From: Capra hircus
Lineage: Eukaryota > Chordata > Mammalia > Artiodactyla > Bovidae
Assembly (NCBI RefSeq): GCF_001704415.2
Contig: NC_030827.1
Location: 44,272,271-44,336,270 of the forward strand
Direction of reading: 5' to 3'
Length of the DNA: 64,000 nt
Shown here: one piece after another, positions 1 to 11,756 of the stretch
Position numbering within the stretch: the first letter of the stretch is position 1
Layout: the number at the start of each line of letters is the position of its first letter
Program-made: the position numbers and the translations under genes
Notes under the pieces: model-generated
Database searches by the model: none
The model's input: only the letters and a program-made list of their open reading frames with translations
What the model was told of the DNA's origin: nothing

Positions 1-1436
1 GCATGTCCTCTTTGGTGAAATGTCTATTTAGGTTTTCCCCCCACTTTTTGATTGGGTTGTTTTTCTGGCATTGAATTGTATGAGCTGCTTGTATATTTTG
101 GAAATAAATCCTTTGTCAGTTGTTTCATTTGCTATTATTTTTCTCCCATTCTGAAGGTTTTCTTTTCACCTTGCTTATAGTTTCTTTTGCTGTGTAAAAG
201 CTTTTAAGTTTAATCAAGTCCCACTTGTTTATGTTTGTTTTTATTTCCATTACTCTAGGAGGTAGGTCATAGAAGATCTTGCTTTGATTTATGTCATTGA
301 GTGTTCTGTTTTCCTCTAAGAGTTTTATAGTTTCTGGTCTTACATTTAGATCTTTAATCCATTTTGAGTTTATCTTTTTGTATGGTGTTAGTAAGGGTTT
401 TAACTTCATTCTTTTACATGTAGCTGTCAGTTTTCCCAGCACCATTTATTAAAGATGCTGTCTTTGCCCCATTGTATATTGTATGTTCTTGCCTGATTTG
501 TCAAAAATAAGGTACCCATAGGTGCATGGGTTTATTTCTTGGCTTTCTATCTTGTTCCATTGGTCTATATTTCTGTTTTTGTGCCAGCACCATACTGTCT
601 TGATGACTACAGCTTTGTAGTATAATCTGAAGTCAGGAAGTTTGATTCCTCCACTTCCATTCTTCTTTCTCAAGACTGCTTTGGCTATTTGGGTCTTTGT
701 GTTTCCATATGAATTGTGAAAATTTTTATTCTAGTTCTGTGAAAAATGCCATTGGTAATTTGATAGGGATCACATTGAATCTGTAGATTGCATTGGATAG
801 TAAAGTTATATTCACAATATTGATTCTTCCTAACCAGAACACGGAATATCTCTCCATTTGTTTATGTCATCTTTGATTTCTTTCATTAGTGTCTTATAAT
901 TTTCTGTGTACAGTTCTTTTGTCTCATTAGGTAAGTTTACTCCTAGATATTTAATTCTTTTTGTTGCAATCATGAATGGGATTGATTACTTAATTGCCCT
1001 TTCTGATTTTTCATTGTTAGTATGAATGTTAGTAGAAATGTTAGTATTATTAGTAGAAATGCAAGTGATTTCTGTGTATTGATTTTGTATACTGCAACTT
1101 TGCTAATTCATTGATTACCTCTAGTAAATTTCTGATACTATCTTTAGGGTTTTCTATGTATACTACAAATGTCCTCTGCAAACAGTGAGAGCTTTACTCT
1201 CCTTTTCTAGTCTGGATTCCTTTTGTTTCTTTTGCTTCTCTGATTGCTGTACTTGGACTTCCAGAACTATGCTGAAGAGTAGTGGTAAAAGCGGACACTG
1301 TTGTCTTGTTCCTAATCTCAGGGTGAATGCTTTCAGCTTTTCACCATTGAGAAAAAAGTTTGCTATAGGCTTATCATATATGGCCTTCACTATGTTGACG
1401 TAGATTCCTTCTGTGCCCATTTTTTGAAGAGTTTAC
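1..1436 (-). mobile_element. L1 LINE, ORF2 C-terminal/RT part (segment 1 of a split element)
   Basis: This is reverse-complement L1 ORF2, cut by the window edge at 1. Broken reading frames on the minus strand (125-445, 449-673, 1163-1420) carry typical L1 ORF2 text, including an RT block with ILNGEKLKAF-like and GTRQ-x-CPL-like motifs. The sequence resumes after the nested BovB copies at 3555, 5325 and 6691 in the correct order, so these are pieces of one element. It is inactive. Confidence 0.93.
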
Positions 1437-2824
1437 ATTTGGAAAACTCAGCAGTGACCACAGTACTGGAAAAGGTCCGTTTTCATTCCAATCCCGAAGA
1501 AAGGCAATGCCAAAGAATGTTCAAACTACTGCACATTTGCACTCATCTCACACGCTAGTAAAGTAATGCTCAAAATTCTCCAATCCAGGCTTCAGCAATA
1601 TGTGAACTGTGAACTTCCAGATGTTCAAGCTGGTTTTAGAAAAGGCAAAGGAATGAGAGATTAAATTGCCAATATCCGCTGGATCATCAAAAAAAAACAA
1701 GAGACTTATAGAAAAACATCTATTTCTGCTTTATTGAAAGCAGAAATATGCCAAAGACTTAGACTGTGTGGATCACAATAAACTGTGGAATATTATGAGA
1801 AATGGGAATACCAGACCACGTGACCTGCCTCTTGAGAAACCTATATACAGGTCAGGAAGCAACAGTTAGAACTGGACATGGAACAACAGACTGGTTCCAA
1901 ATAGGAAAAGGAGTACATCAAGGCAGTATATTGTCACCCTACTTATTTAACTCATATGCCGAGTACATCATGAGAAATGCTGGGCTGGAAGAAACACAGC
2001 TGAAATCAAGATGCTAGGAAAAATATCAGTAACCGCTGATATGCAGATGTCACCACCCTTATGGAAGAAAATGAAGAGGAACTAAAAAGCCTCTTGATGA
2101 AAGTGAAAGAGGAGACTGAAAAAGTTGGGTTAAAGCTCAACATTCACAAAACTAAGATCATGGCATTCAGTCCCATTATTTCATGGGAAATAGATGGAAA
2201 AACAGTGGAAACAGTGTCAGACTTTATTTTTTGGGGGCTCCAAAATCACTGTAGATTGTGATTGCAGCCATGAAATTAAAAGATGCTTACTCCTTGGAAG
2301 GATAGTTATGACAAACCTATATAGCATATACAAAAGCAAAGACATTACTTTGCCAACAAAGTTCCACCTAGTCAAGGCTATGATTTTTCCAGTGGTCATG
2401 TACGGATGTGAGAGTTGGACTGTGAAGCTGAGCTCCAAATAAATGATGCTTTTAAACTGTGGTGTTCGAGAAGACTCTTGAGAGTCCATTGGACTGCAAG
2501 GAGATCCAGCCAGTCCATCCTAAAAGAGACCAGTCCTGGGTGTTAATTGAAAGGACTGATGCTGAGACTGAAACTCCAATACTTTGGTCACCTCATGCAA
2601 AGAGTTGACTCATTGGAAAAGACTCTGATGGTGGGAGGGATTGGGGGCAGGAAGAGAAGGGGACAACAGAGGATGAGATGGCTGGATGGCATCACTGACT
2701 CGATGCACATGAGTTTGGGTGAACTCCAGGCATTTGTGATGGACAGGGAGGCCTGGTATGCTGCAATTCATGGGGTCGCTATGAGTTGGACATGACTAAG
2801 CGACTGAATTGAACTGAACTGAAA
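1437..2824 (+). mobile_element. BovB LINE (RTE), 5'-truncated, copy 1 of a tandem pair
   Basis: It begins inside the RT gene and runs to the BovB 3' end, a GAACTGAACTGAA tail. Fragments at 1802-2017, 2061-2261 and 2547-2795 are RT and post-RT peptides in different frames. The RT catalytic box is at 2040-2051 and reads YADV, so the second catalytic Asp is lost. The left edge is uncertain by a few bases because the L1 and BovB sequences agree there. Confidence 0.94.
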
Positions 2825-2831
2825 CATAAAT

Positions 2832-3554
2832 GAAAGAGGAGAGTGAAAAAGTTGGCTTAAAGCTCAGTATTTCAGAAAAAGAAGATCATGGCATCTGGTC
2901 CCATCACTTCATGGGAAATAGATGGGGAAACAATAGAAACAGTGTCAGACGTTATTTTTTTGAGCTCCAAAATCACTGCAGATAGTGACTGCAGCCATGA
3001 AATTAAAAGACGCTTACTCCTTGGAAGAAAAGTTATGACCAACCTAGATAGTATATTCAAAAGCAGAGACATTACTTTGTCGACTAAGGTCCATCTAGTC
3101 AAGGCTATGGTTTTTCCAGTGGTCATGTATGGATGTGAGAGTTGGACTGTGAAGAAGGCTGAGCGCTGAAGATTGATGCTTTTGAACTGTAGTGTTGGAA
3201 TAGACTCTTGAGAGTCCCTTGGACTGCAAGGAGATCCAACCAGTCCATTCTGAAGGAGATCAGCCCTGGGATTTCTTTGGAAGGAATGATGCTGAAGCTG
3301 AAGCTCCAGTACTTTGGCCACCTCATGAGAAGAGTTGACTCATTGGAAAAGACTCTGATGCTGGGAGGGATTGAAGGCAGGAGGAGAAGGGGACGACCGA
3401 GGATGAGATGGCTGGATGGCATCACGGACTCAATAGATGTGAGTCTGAGTGAACTCTGGGAGATGGTGATGGACAGGGAGGGCTGGCATGCTGCGATTCA
3501 TGGGGTCGCAAAGAGTCGGACATGACTGAGCGACTGAACTGAACTGAACTGAAT
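2832..3554 (+). mobile_element. BovB LINE (RTE), 5'-truncated, copy 2 of a tandem pair
   Basis: This is a shorter BovB 3' segment that starts after the RT catalytic box and ends with the ACTGA-type tail. It differs from copy 1 at many bases, so it is not a recent duplicate of it. CATAAAT stands on both sides (2825-2831 and 3555-3561) and belongs to the L1 target sequence. Broken frames at 2888-3169 and 3208-3525 encode the C-terminal BovB region. Confidence 0.94.
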
Positions 3555-3858
3555 CATAAATAGGTGCTGAATTTTGTGAAAGGTTTTTTCTCATTAATTT
3601 AGATGATCATATGGTTTTTATCTTTTAATTTGTTGATATGGTGTATCACATTGATTGATTTCCATATATTAAATAATTCTTGCATCCCTGGAGTAACCTA
3701 AATTGATCATTGTGTATGAGCTTTTAATTAATTACTAAATTCTGTTTGGTAAAATTTTGTTGAGGATTTTTTCATCTATATTCATTAGTAATATTAGCCT
3801 ATAGGTTTCTTTTTCTGTGTTGTCTTTCTCTAGTTTTGGTATCAGTGTGGGGGTGGCT
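3555..3858 (-). mobile_element. L1 LINE ORF2, segment 2
   Basis: The L1 ORF2 text resumes exactly where segment 1 stopped, reading GGTGCTGAATTTTGTGAAAGG on the plus strand. It ends at GGTGGCT where the next BovB begins. It carries no intact reading frame. Confidence 0.9.
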
Positions 3859-5324
3859 CAGTTCAGTTCAGTTCAAAGGCTCAGTCGTGTCCCATGCTTT
3901 CCTACCCCATTAATTGCAGCTCGCCTGGCCTCCCTGTCCTTCACCAACTCCCAGAGTTAACTCAAACTCACTTCAGTCGAGTCGGTGATGCCATCCAGCC
4001 ATCTCATCCTCGGTCGTCCCCTTCTCCTCCTGCCCCCAATCCCTCCTAGCATCAGTGTCTTTTCCAATGAGTCAACTCTTAGCATGAGGTGGCCAAAGTA
4101 CTGGAATTTCAGCTTCAGCATCATTCCTTCCAAAGAAATTGCAGGGCTGATCTCCTTCAGAATGGACTGGTTGGATCTCCTTGCAGTCCAAGGGACTCTC
4201 AAGAGTCTTCTCCAACACCACAGTTCAAAAGCATCAATTCTTCGATGCTCAGCTTTCTTCACAGTCCAACTCTCACATCCATACATGACCACTGGAAAAA
4301 CCATAGCCTTGACTAGATGGACCTTTGTTGGCAAAGTAATGTCTCTACCTTTGAATATGCCACCTAGGTTGGTCATAACTTTCCCTCTAAGGATTAAGCG
4401 TCTTTTAATTTCATGGCTGCAATCAACATCTACAGTGATTTTGGAGCCCCCCAATATAAAGTCTGACACTGTTTCCACTGTTTCCCCATTAATTTCCCGT
4501 GAAGTGATGGGACCAGATGCCATGATCTTCATTTTCTGAATGTTGATTTTTAAGCCAACTTTTTGACTCTCCTTTTTCACTTTCATCAAGAGGCTTTTTA
4601 GTTCCTCTTCACTTTCTGCCATAAGAGTGGTGTCATCTGCATATCTGAGATTATTCCTATTTCTCCCAGCAATCTAGATTTCAGCTGTGCTTCTTCCAGC
4701 CCAGCATTTCTCATGATGTACTCTGCATAGAAGTTAAATAAGCAGGGGGAAAATATACAGCCTTGACGTACTCCTTTTCCTATTTGAAACAAGTCTGTTG
4801 TTCCATGTTCAGTTCTAACTGTTGTTTCCTGACGTGCATATAGGTTTCTCAAGAGGCAGGTCAGGTGGTCTGGTATTCCCATCTCTTTCAGAATTTTCCA
4901 TAGTTTGGTGTGATCCACACAGTCAAAGGCTTTGGCATAGTCAATAAAGCAGAAATAGATGTTTTTCTGGAACTCTCTTGCTTTTTCAATGATTCATCAG
5001 ATGTTGGCAATTTGATCTCTGGTTCTTCTGCCTTTTCTAAAACCAGTTTGAACATTTGGAAATTCACTGTTCACATATTGCTAAAGCCTGGCTTGGAGAA
5101 TTTTTAGCATTACTTTACTAGAGTGTAAGATGAGTGCAATTGTGCTGTAGTTTGAGCATTCTTTGGCATTGCCTTTCTTTGGGATTGGGATGAAAACTGA
5201 CATTTTCCATTCCTGTGACCACTGCCGAGTTTTCCAAAATTGCTGACATATTGAGTGCAGCACTTTCACAGCATCATCTTTCAGGATTTGAAATAGCTCA
5301 GCTGGAATTCCATCAGGTCCACTA
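3859..5324 (-). mobile_element. BovB LINE (RTE), 5'-truncated, inverted copy inside L1
   Basis: The plus strand opens with the complement of the BovB tail (CAGTTCAGTTCAGTTC). It then runs through the C-terminal region, the RT and into the pre-RT region. A long minus-strand frame at 3957-4622 (221 codons) covers most of the post-RT part. The catalytic YADD box is intact at 4632-4643, but a frameshift separates it from the upstream RT frame (4598-4918). GGCT occurs at both junctions (3855-3858 and 5325-5328), consistent with a short TSD. Confidence 0.94.
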
Positions 5325-6036
5325 GGCTATGTAGAATGGTTTTGAAAGCGTTCCTTCCTGTGCAATTTTTTGAAAGAGTTTTAGGAGGATTGGCATTAGC
5401 TATTTTCTAAATGCTTGATAGAATTCTTCTGTGAAATCATCTTGTCATGAGCTTTTGATTTGGGGGATTTTTTTGTTTGTTTGTTTACCACAGCTTCAAT
5501 TTCAGTGCTTGCATTTGGGATGTTTATAATTTTTTTTCTTCCTGGTTCAGTCTTAGAAGATTGAACTTTTCTAATAATCTGTCCATTTCCTCCAGGTTAT
5601 CTATTTTATTGCCATATAGTTGTTCATAATAGTCTCTTATTATCCTTTGTATTTCTGCATTGTCTGTGTAACCTCTCCTTTTCATTTCTAATTTTGTTGA
5701 TTTGATTTTTCTCTCTCCTTCCCCACCCCCGTTGATGAATCTCACTAAGAGTTTGACAATTTTGTTTATCTTCTCAAACAACCAGCTTTTCATTTTATTA
5801 ATCTTTGCTACTGTTTCTTACTTTTTTTTTTTCATTTATTTCTGCTCAGATCTTTATGATTTTTTTCTACTAATTTTTTTTCCCTTTTTTTTTTTTTCCA
5901 GTTACTTTAGGTGTAAAGTTAGGTTGTCTATTTGATGTTTCTGTTTCTTGAAATAGGATGGTATTGCTGTAAACTTCTTCCTTAGAACTACTTTTGCTGC
6001 ATCCTATAGGTTTTCAGTTGTCATGTTCTCATTTGT
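5325..6036 (-). mobile_element. L1 LINE ORF2, segment 3
   Basis: This L1 ORF2 RT/N-terminal part continues segment 2 in the right order. A minus frame at 5524-5793 keeps an L1-like stretch before the RT. The plus strand is T-rich, with T runs near 5821-5831 and 5886-5899. It ends where the LTR is inserted. Confidence 0.9.
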
Positions 6037-6690
6037 TGAGGTCCTTTAATGGACTGGAACCTGGTGGTCTGGAGTCGACCAATAAGAAGGTAAAGGAGAG
6101 AGAAAGAGGCTGATATTCCTTGGTTTATGAAGAAAGCCAATAAAGTCCCTGACACGGGGCTTGCTCTGTTTATGGAGGCCTCAGGCTCCCTCTTGATGCG
6201 GTGAAGACGCAGAGTGCCTTCTCGAGAGGGTCTTAGAAGCCCAGGCAAGAAAGTGAATTCAGAGAGCCTCTGTGTTCCAGGGGATCAGCCTGAAAGAGAG
6301 AGAGAGAGAGAAAGCAAGGCACGGGGACCAATGCTCTGATGGAGCAAAGGTGTTTTAATCAACCTGGTGTGGACATATATACTGTAGTTATTCTCAGCAA
6401 AGATAAAGATTAAAATTCCAGACTTTCAAAACATAGGAGATCCATATTAAAGAGAGAGAAAGTTGTAAATAATCACTTTTACCATATGGTTCACAAGAAG
6501 GAAGAGGGTACTTATCACCGTATAGAAAAACTAAAGAAGGAAATGCCTGCATTCCTCAGCCCTGGGAGAGGCTTGCCTCTCCTCTTAATTTCTGAATATT
6601 CAGGAATTAATAAGGAAAAGAGGATTCCTGACAGATCCAAAACAGCACACAGGAAGCCTCCTGTTAAATGCTTCCTGACAGTCATTGTCA
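6037..6690 (-). mobile_element. Solo endogenous retrovirus LTR inserted in L1
   Basis: About 654 bp of non-L1 sequence splits L1 cleanly. On the minus strand it begins TGACAATGACTGTCAGG and ends GGACCTCA, the TG...CA form of an LTR. TTTGT stands at both junctions (6032-6036 and 6691-6695), giving a 5-bp TSD. On the minus strand a TATA-like GTATATATG lies near 6376-6384, followed by ATTAAA near 6356 as a candidate poly(A) signal, then a CT-rich tract (6293-6312). No internal viral genes are present, so it is a solo LTR. The family is probably a bovid ERV, not assigned further. Confidence 0.75.
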
Positions 6691-7559
6691 TTTGTTTCTA
6701 GAAATTTTTGATTTCCCTTTTGATTTCTTCAGTTTGTTATTTAGAAATGTGTTTTTTATTCTCCATGTGTTTGTATTTCTTAGTTTTTTTTTCCTTGTAA
6801 TTGATATCTAGTCTCATAGCATTGTGGTTGGGGAAGATGCTTATGTGATTTCAATTTTCTTAAATTTACTGATGTTTTATTTGTGACCCAAGATGTGGTC
6901 TATCATGGAGAATCTTCCATGCGCACTTGAGAAGAAGGTGTATTCTTCTGCATTTGAATGGAATGTCCTGAAGATATCAACGAGATCATCTCATCTAATG
7001 AATCATTTAAGACTTGTGTTTCCATCTTAAGTTTCTATTTTGATGATTTGTCCATTGGTATGAGTGAGATGTTAAAGTCTCCTACTATTATTGTATTACT
7101 GCCGGTTTCTCCTTTTATGTCTGTTAGTGTTTGTCTTATGTATTGAGGTGCTCCTATGTTGGGTGTATAGATATTTACAATTGTTATGTCTTCCTCTTGG
7201 ATTGATCCCTTGAATATTATGTAGTGTCCTTCCTTATTTCTTGTAATCTTCTTTATTTTAAGGTATATTTTGTCTGATATGAGGAATGTTACTCTAGATT
7301 TCTTTTGCTTCTGATTTGCATGGAATATATTTTTCCATCCTCTCACTTTCAGTCTACATGTGTCTTGAGGTGTGAAGTCAGTTTCTTGTAGACAGCATAT
7401 ATATCGTTCTTGTTTTTATATCCATTCAGCCAGTCTGTGTCTTTTGGTTGATTGTAAATTTAATCCATTTGCATTTAAAGTAATTATTGATATATTTGCT
7501 CTTATTGCCATTTTCTAATTGTTTTGGGTTGATTTTCTAGATCTTTTTTCTTCTGTTGT

Positions 7560-8450
7560 ATTTCTTGACTATATAAGTCTGTTTAACATTTGTTGTAAAG
7601 CTGGTTTGGTGGTACTGAATTCTCTTAACTTTTGCTTGTATGAAAAGCTTTTTGTTTCTCCATCAATTTTGAATGAGATCCTTTCTGGGTACAGTAATCT
7701 TGGTTGCATAATTTTCCCCTTTCAGTACTTTAAATATATCCTGCCATTCCTTTCTGACCTGCAGAGTTTCTGCTGAAAGATCAGCTGTTAAGTGTATGGG
7801 GTTTTCCTTGTATGTTACTTGTTGCTTCTTCTTTGATGCTTTTAATATTCTTTCTTTGTGTTCAGTCTTTGCTAGTTTGATTAGTATGTGCCTTGGCATG
7901 TTTCTCCTTGGGCTGATCCTGTATGGGACTCTTTGTGCCTCTTGGACTTGTTTGACTATTTCCTTTTCCATGTTGGGGCAATTTTCAACTATAATCCCTT
8001 CAAAAATTTTCTCGTACCTTTTTTTCTTCCTCTTTTTCTTCTGGGACCCCTATATTTTGAATGTTGGTGTGTTTGATATGGTCCCAGAGGTCTCTGAGAC
8101 TATCCTCAGCTTTTTTCATTCTTTTTACTTTATTCTGTTCTTCAGAAATTATTCCCATCATTTTATCTTCCAGTTCACTGATTCATTCTTCTCCTTCAGA
8201 TATTCTGCTATTGATTCCTTCTAGATTATTTTTAATTTCAATAATTGTGTCATACTATAATTTTTCTGTGTCTTTGTTAATTGATTCTTGCATTTTCTCC
8301 ATTTTGTTTTCAAGGTTTGACCATCTTTACTATCATTATTCTGAATTTTTTTTTCAGGAAATTTTCCTATTTCCTCTTCAATTATTTGGACTTCCATGTT
8401 TCTAGTTTGTTCCTTCATTTGTTCAGTATTTTGCTGCCTTTTCTTTCTTT
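7560..8450 (-). pseudogene. L1 ORF1 relic (RNA-binding protein)
   Basis: L1 ORF1p is a trimeric RNA chaperone. The N-terminal, Lys/Glu-rich coiled-coil part is at 8221-8418 on the minus strand. The RRM/C-terminal part is at 7663-7971 and keeps the motif order MPRHILIKLAKTEHKERIL followed by ENPIHLTADLS and KEWQDIFKVLK. Stops and frameshifts lie between the two. Order and spacing to ORF2 are those of a normal L1. Confidence 0.85.
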
Positions 8451-9019
8451 TTTTAAGTTATTGAGTTTGTAGTCTCCTTTTCCAAGGCTTCAAGAAAAGT
8501 TGAATCCTCTCCTTGAAGAAGGTTGAATCCTTTCTTCCTTTTGGTTTCTGCTCTCCTAAGGTTGGTCCTGTGGTTTGTGTGAGCTTGTATAGGATAAGAT
8601 TTGTGCTGAGTTTTGTTTGTTTGTTTTTCTTCTGATGAGCAAGTCTGAGGGAGGTGCTACTCCTGTCTGCTGATGATTGGGTTTGCATTTTTGTTTTGTT
8701 TGTTGTTTAGATGAGGCTTCCTGCAGGAGGTGCTACTGGTGGTTGGGTGATGCTGGGTCTTGTACTCAAGTCTTTCCTTTGTGTGAGTTCTCACTATTTG
8801 ATACTCCCTAGGCTTAATTCTCTGGTAGTCTAGGGTCTTGGAGTCAGTGCTCCTACTACAAAAGCTCAGGGTTTGATCTCTGGTCAGGAACAAAGATTTC
8901 ACAAGTGGTTGGTTGTGGCATTAAGGGAGACTAAAACAAATATCCAAAAATGAGAAACCAAAGACGAATCCCAGACCAATAGCAGTTATAATATCAGGCA
9001 AATAATAATTAAAATAATG

Positions 9020-10040
9020 GAATATACACATATATGTATAAACCTATGAGCAAAGTGAAAACAGTGCAACAAAAATAAAGTACAGTAGAGTGATCTGGTG
9101 AACAAAGGAAATAAAAAATTATATTTACCAGTTAAGAACAAAACTAACTTAAGCACAAACTTGAGGAAAAAACAAAACTAAACTAAAGCAAGGTGCCAAG
9201 TGGGGAATAAAACAATAAAAACAAAATTAACAAATATGTTGAGAGAAAAGGAAAGAAAGAAAAGAAAGAAAGAATGGATTTGCAAAGTTAATTAGAGGTA
9301 GGTGAAGAAAATTTATGTACATTAAATATTAACTGCAAGGAGAAAAGAACAGTAGGAAAGGCAAATGAAGGAATAAATGCAGAAAAAATATGATAAGTTT
9401 TAAAAATTAAAATTATAAAAATCAGAAAAGAGAAAAAAAATTGGAAGAAGAAAGAAAAAAGGGGCATAAAAGGAAAACTCCACAGAACTGCAAAGGCCCA
9501 ATGTAGAGGCAGGGGTTCATAACAATAGAGTGTGACTGAATATACACATATACATAGACACCCATAAGCAAAATCAAAACATCCCAACAAAAATTAAGTA
9601 CAATAGATTGACCTAATGAACAAATGAAATTAAAAATTATATCTAGCAGAACAAAACTAATTAAAGCATAAACCGGAAAACAAATCTAAAGCAAGTTGCC
9701 AATTGTGGGAAAAAAATAAAGTTGCCAATTGTGAATAAAGCAAGGAAAATAAAACTAAAAAATATATTGAGAGGAAAGGAGAGACAGAAAAGAAAGAAAG
9801 AATAGATATGCAAAGTTAAACATAAATAAAGAAGATTTAAATATAATAAAGATTAAGTGCAAGGGGAAAAGAACAGTAGGAAAAGCAAACAAAGGAATAA
9901 ATGTGGAAAAACAATAATAGGTTTAAAAAATTAAACATTAAAATTAAGAGAAAAGAAAAAAAGAGGAAAATTCCACAGAACTGCAAATGCCCAATGTAGA
10001 GGCAGAGGTTTATGACAACAATAAAAAACGTAACTGAGGG
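9020..10040 (-). repeat. Tandem duplication (period about 518 bp) in the L1 5' UTR
   Basis: Two adjacent units share the same landmarks in order: GAATATACACATA (9020 and 9538), then AAGTACA-TAGA, CAAAT/GAAAT-TAAAAATTATAT, AAAGAAAGAAAGAAT, AGAACAGTAGGAAA-GCAAA, and CCACAGAACTGCAAA-GCCCAATGTAGAGGCAG. The final landmark comes near 9480 and again near 9973. The units differ by substitutions and indels, so the duplication is not recent. L1 promoters of some mammals are built of such monomers, and here it lies directly upstream of ORF1. Confidence 0.8.
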
Positions 10041-10060
10041 AAAAAAAGAAAAACAGCTAA

Positions 10061-11640
10061 TAAACTTAATTGGATTTCACAGTGCCAATAAAACAACATT
10101 TTAGTTGTCTAGTAAAATGTAATGGCAACATACTTTGTTTACTGAAATGACAGGCAACAGTTCTTGTCCACCTTTTCACACGATAATATTTTTTCAAGCT
10201 ATTTTCAAGATTTTTCTTAGATTTTGACAATTTCATCACGATGAGCATAGGTGTGGCCATCCTCGAGTTTACTTTACTTGAAATTCGTGAAAATACTTTG
10301 TTGTGCTTTTCAATCAAATTTTTTCAGTGTTTAAAAATAGACCAATATTTTTCATCAAATTTGAGAAATTTTGGAAATTATTTTCCAGAATATTTTTTCA
10401 TCCCTTTCTTTTCTCTTTCTCTGGGATACCCATCATGTATATTTTGGTATATCTGGTAGTGTTATACAAATCTACGAGGCCCTGTTCATCTTTCTACATT
10501 TATTTTCTGTTCTGTTCCTTAAATTGGATATAATAGCCATCTTCAAGTTTGATAATTTTTTATTCTAAATATTCAAATATGTTAAGATACACCAATGAAT
10601 ATTTCCTTTTAGTTTTTATATTTTCAACTGTGCAATTTTTATATGGATCATTAAAAAAATAATAGTTTATCAAATCATTGACATCAGACTTCCTCAGGAA
10701 TAGTGTCTATTGGCTGCATTTTCCCCTAATGGGTATGTACTATACTTTTCTCTCCTTTTTCATTTCTCTTAATTTTTTTGAAAACTGAACTTTTAAAATA
10801 AAAACTGAATTTTTTAAATACAGCCACTCTGGGAGTTATTTTTTTCCCTCTCTTCAGGTTTTGCTATTCTATCACTCTGCATATATAGTCACTATTTTAA
10901 ATGTGGCAAGCTTGAAATCATCCCTCCTCAAGCACAATCTCGGGGTTCTCTATTGCTGCTGTTTATTGTTTCATGGTTGCTACATATTCGTATAGTAATT
11001 TCTTTGGACTAATGTTTTAAAGTCTCATTCTTTCTTACAATGAGATCTGTTTTAAAGCCACTGAAGGCTCTGTTCTGTCTACTTAATAATCACTTAAGAG
11101 ATCCTTATAGATTCTCTGAACCAATTCATCTTCCAGTTTTTGCTTGTGTGTGTCTTTTAAAGTTCTGCCAGGTAATTTTCAAGTCTAGCTTAATTTTTAC
11201 TTCCAGTTTGCTTATAATCATAAGGTCAGCCAGAGTTCAGAGTTTAGGACTTATCAGGTCTCTCCTGGATATGTTTACATCCTGCGTGTGCACACAGCTC
11301 TGTACATCCATGTGGTTTTACAAAATATCAGGATATATCAGAGGTTTTCAAAATATCCCTTGTATATCACATTCCTCCTTTTTTCCTTTTAAGTTTCTTG
11401 GTCACACTTTTGTTGGCTGCAACTGTTATCACTACCTCAGGCAGCTATGTTGTTCAACAATTGCCACTGTTTAAAAAAATGCCCCAAGGATAGGGCTGTC
11501 TACAAAGAGCAAGCTCCTTGTCACATCAAATATAGAAAAGCCAGAGAATCAAGTATTTCAGGTAGCTGTCTAGACAGCTCAAATGATAATTCACTACACT
11601 TTTGCCTATTTATTTTAGATATCCAAACCTGAGATGCTCT
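10061..11640 (-). mobile_element. Ancient L1M-type relic: ORF1 and 5' UTR region
   Basis: A diverged L1 in the same orientation as its neighbour. The plus strand carries recognisable mammalian L1M text, such as GATGAGCATAGGTGTGG, TTTTTCATCAAATTTGAGAAATTTTGG and TTTTTCATCCCTTTC. This is followed by 5' UTR-like text with TTTTGAAAACTGAACTTTT and an AACTCTGGGAG-like match. No reading frame survives. The distal part (11400-11640) is the least certain. Confidence 0.65.
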
Positions 11641-11756
11641 TATAGTGGCTGTCAGTTTGCCGATTTTATTGCTATTATAATTATGAGGCCATTGGCTTTA
11701 AAGTTAGGAATCAAAGAGTGGGATTAGAGCAAGTTAATGGCCACAAGTCTTGCTAT

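Larger units (their letters stand above)
1..7490 (-). pseudogene. L1 ORF2 relic (endonuclease/reverse transcriptase)
   Basis: ORF2 would make the L1 endonuclease-RT that nicks DNA and copies L1 RNA. Reading on the minus strand, the endonuclease region is at about 7035-7346 and keeps HANQKQKK and a VGDFN motif. The RT region lies at about 1160-1420. The RT catalytic FADD box reads FAED at 1171-1182 (first Asp to Glu). It sits one frame away from the preceding RT block, so there is both a catalytic change and a frameshift. The frame is also cut by two BovB blocks and an LTR. Its C terminus lies beyond position 1. It is a dead gene with no plausible product. Confidence 0.85.
6691..10045 (-). mobile_element. 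L1 LINE, segment 4: ORF2 start, ORF1 and 5' UTR
   Basis: L1 resumes at TTTGTTTCTAGAAATTT, directly continuing segment 3. In minus-strand order it holds the 5' UTR (8451-10045), ORF1 (about 7560-8450) and the N-terminal endonuclease part of ORF2. The 5' limit near 10045 is approximate. It was set where the duplicated 5' UTR units stop and older L1M-like sequence begins. Confidence 0.85.

Noticed and set aside
3985..4539. Long plus-strand frame (184 codons) opposite the BovB coding strand
   Set aside because: It is a shadow of the minus-strand BovB C-terminal frame 3957-4622. The same antisense frame recurs in other inverted BovB copies (for example 42972-43496).
7796..8224. 142-codon hydrophobic plus-strand frame that could look like a membrane protein
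   Set aside because: It is the antisense strand of L1 ORF1. The T-rich complement of Lys/Glu codons gives Phe/Leu runs.
9020..10040. Repeated unit considered as a satellite or CRISPR-like array
   Set aside because: Only two long diverged units are present, placed in an L1 5' UTR. There are no short regular repeats with unique spacers, and this is a mammalian genome.
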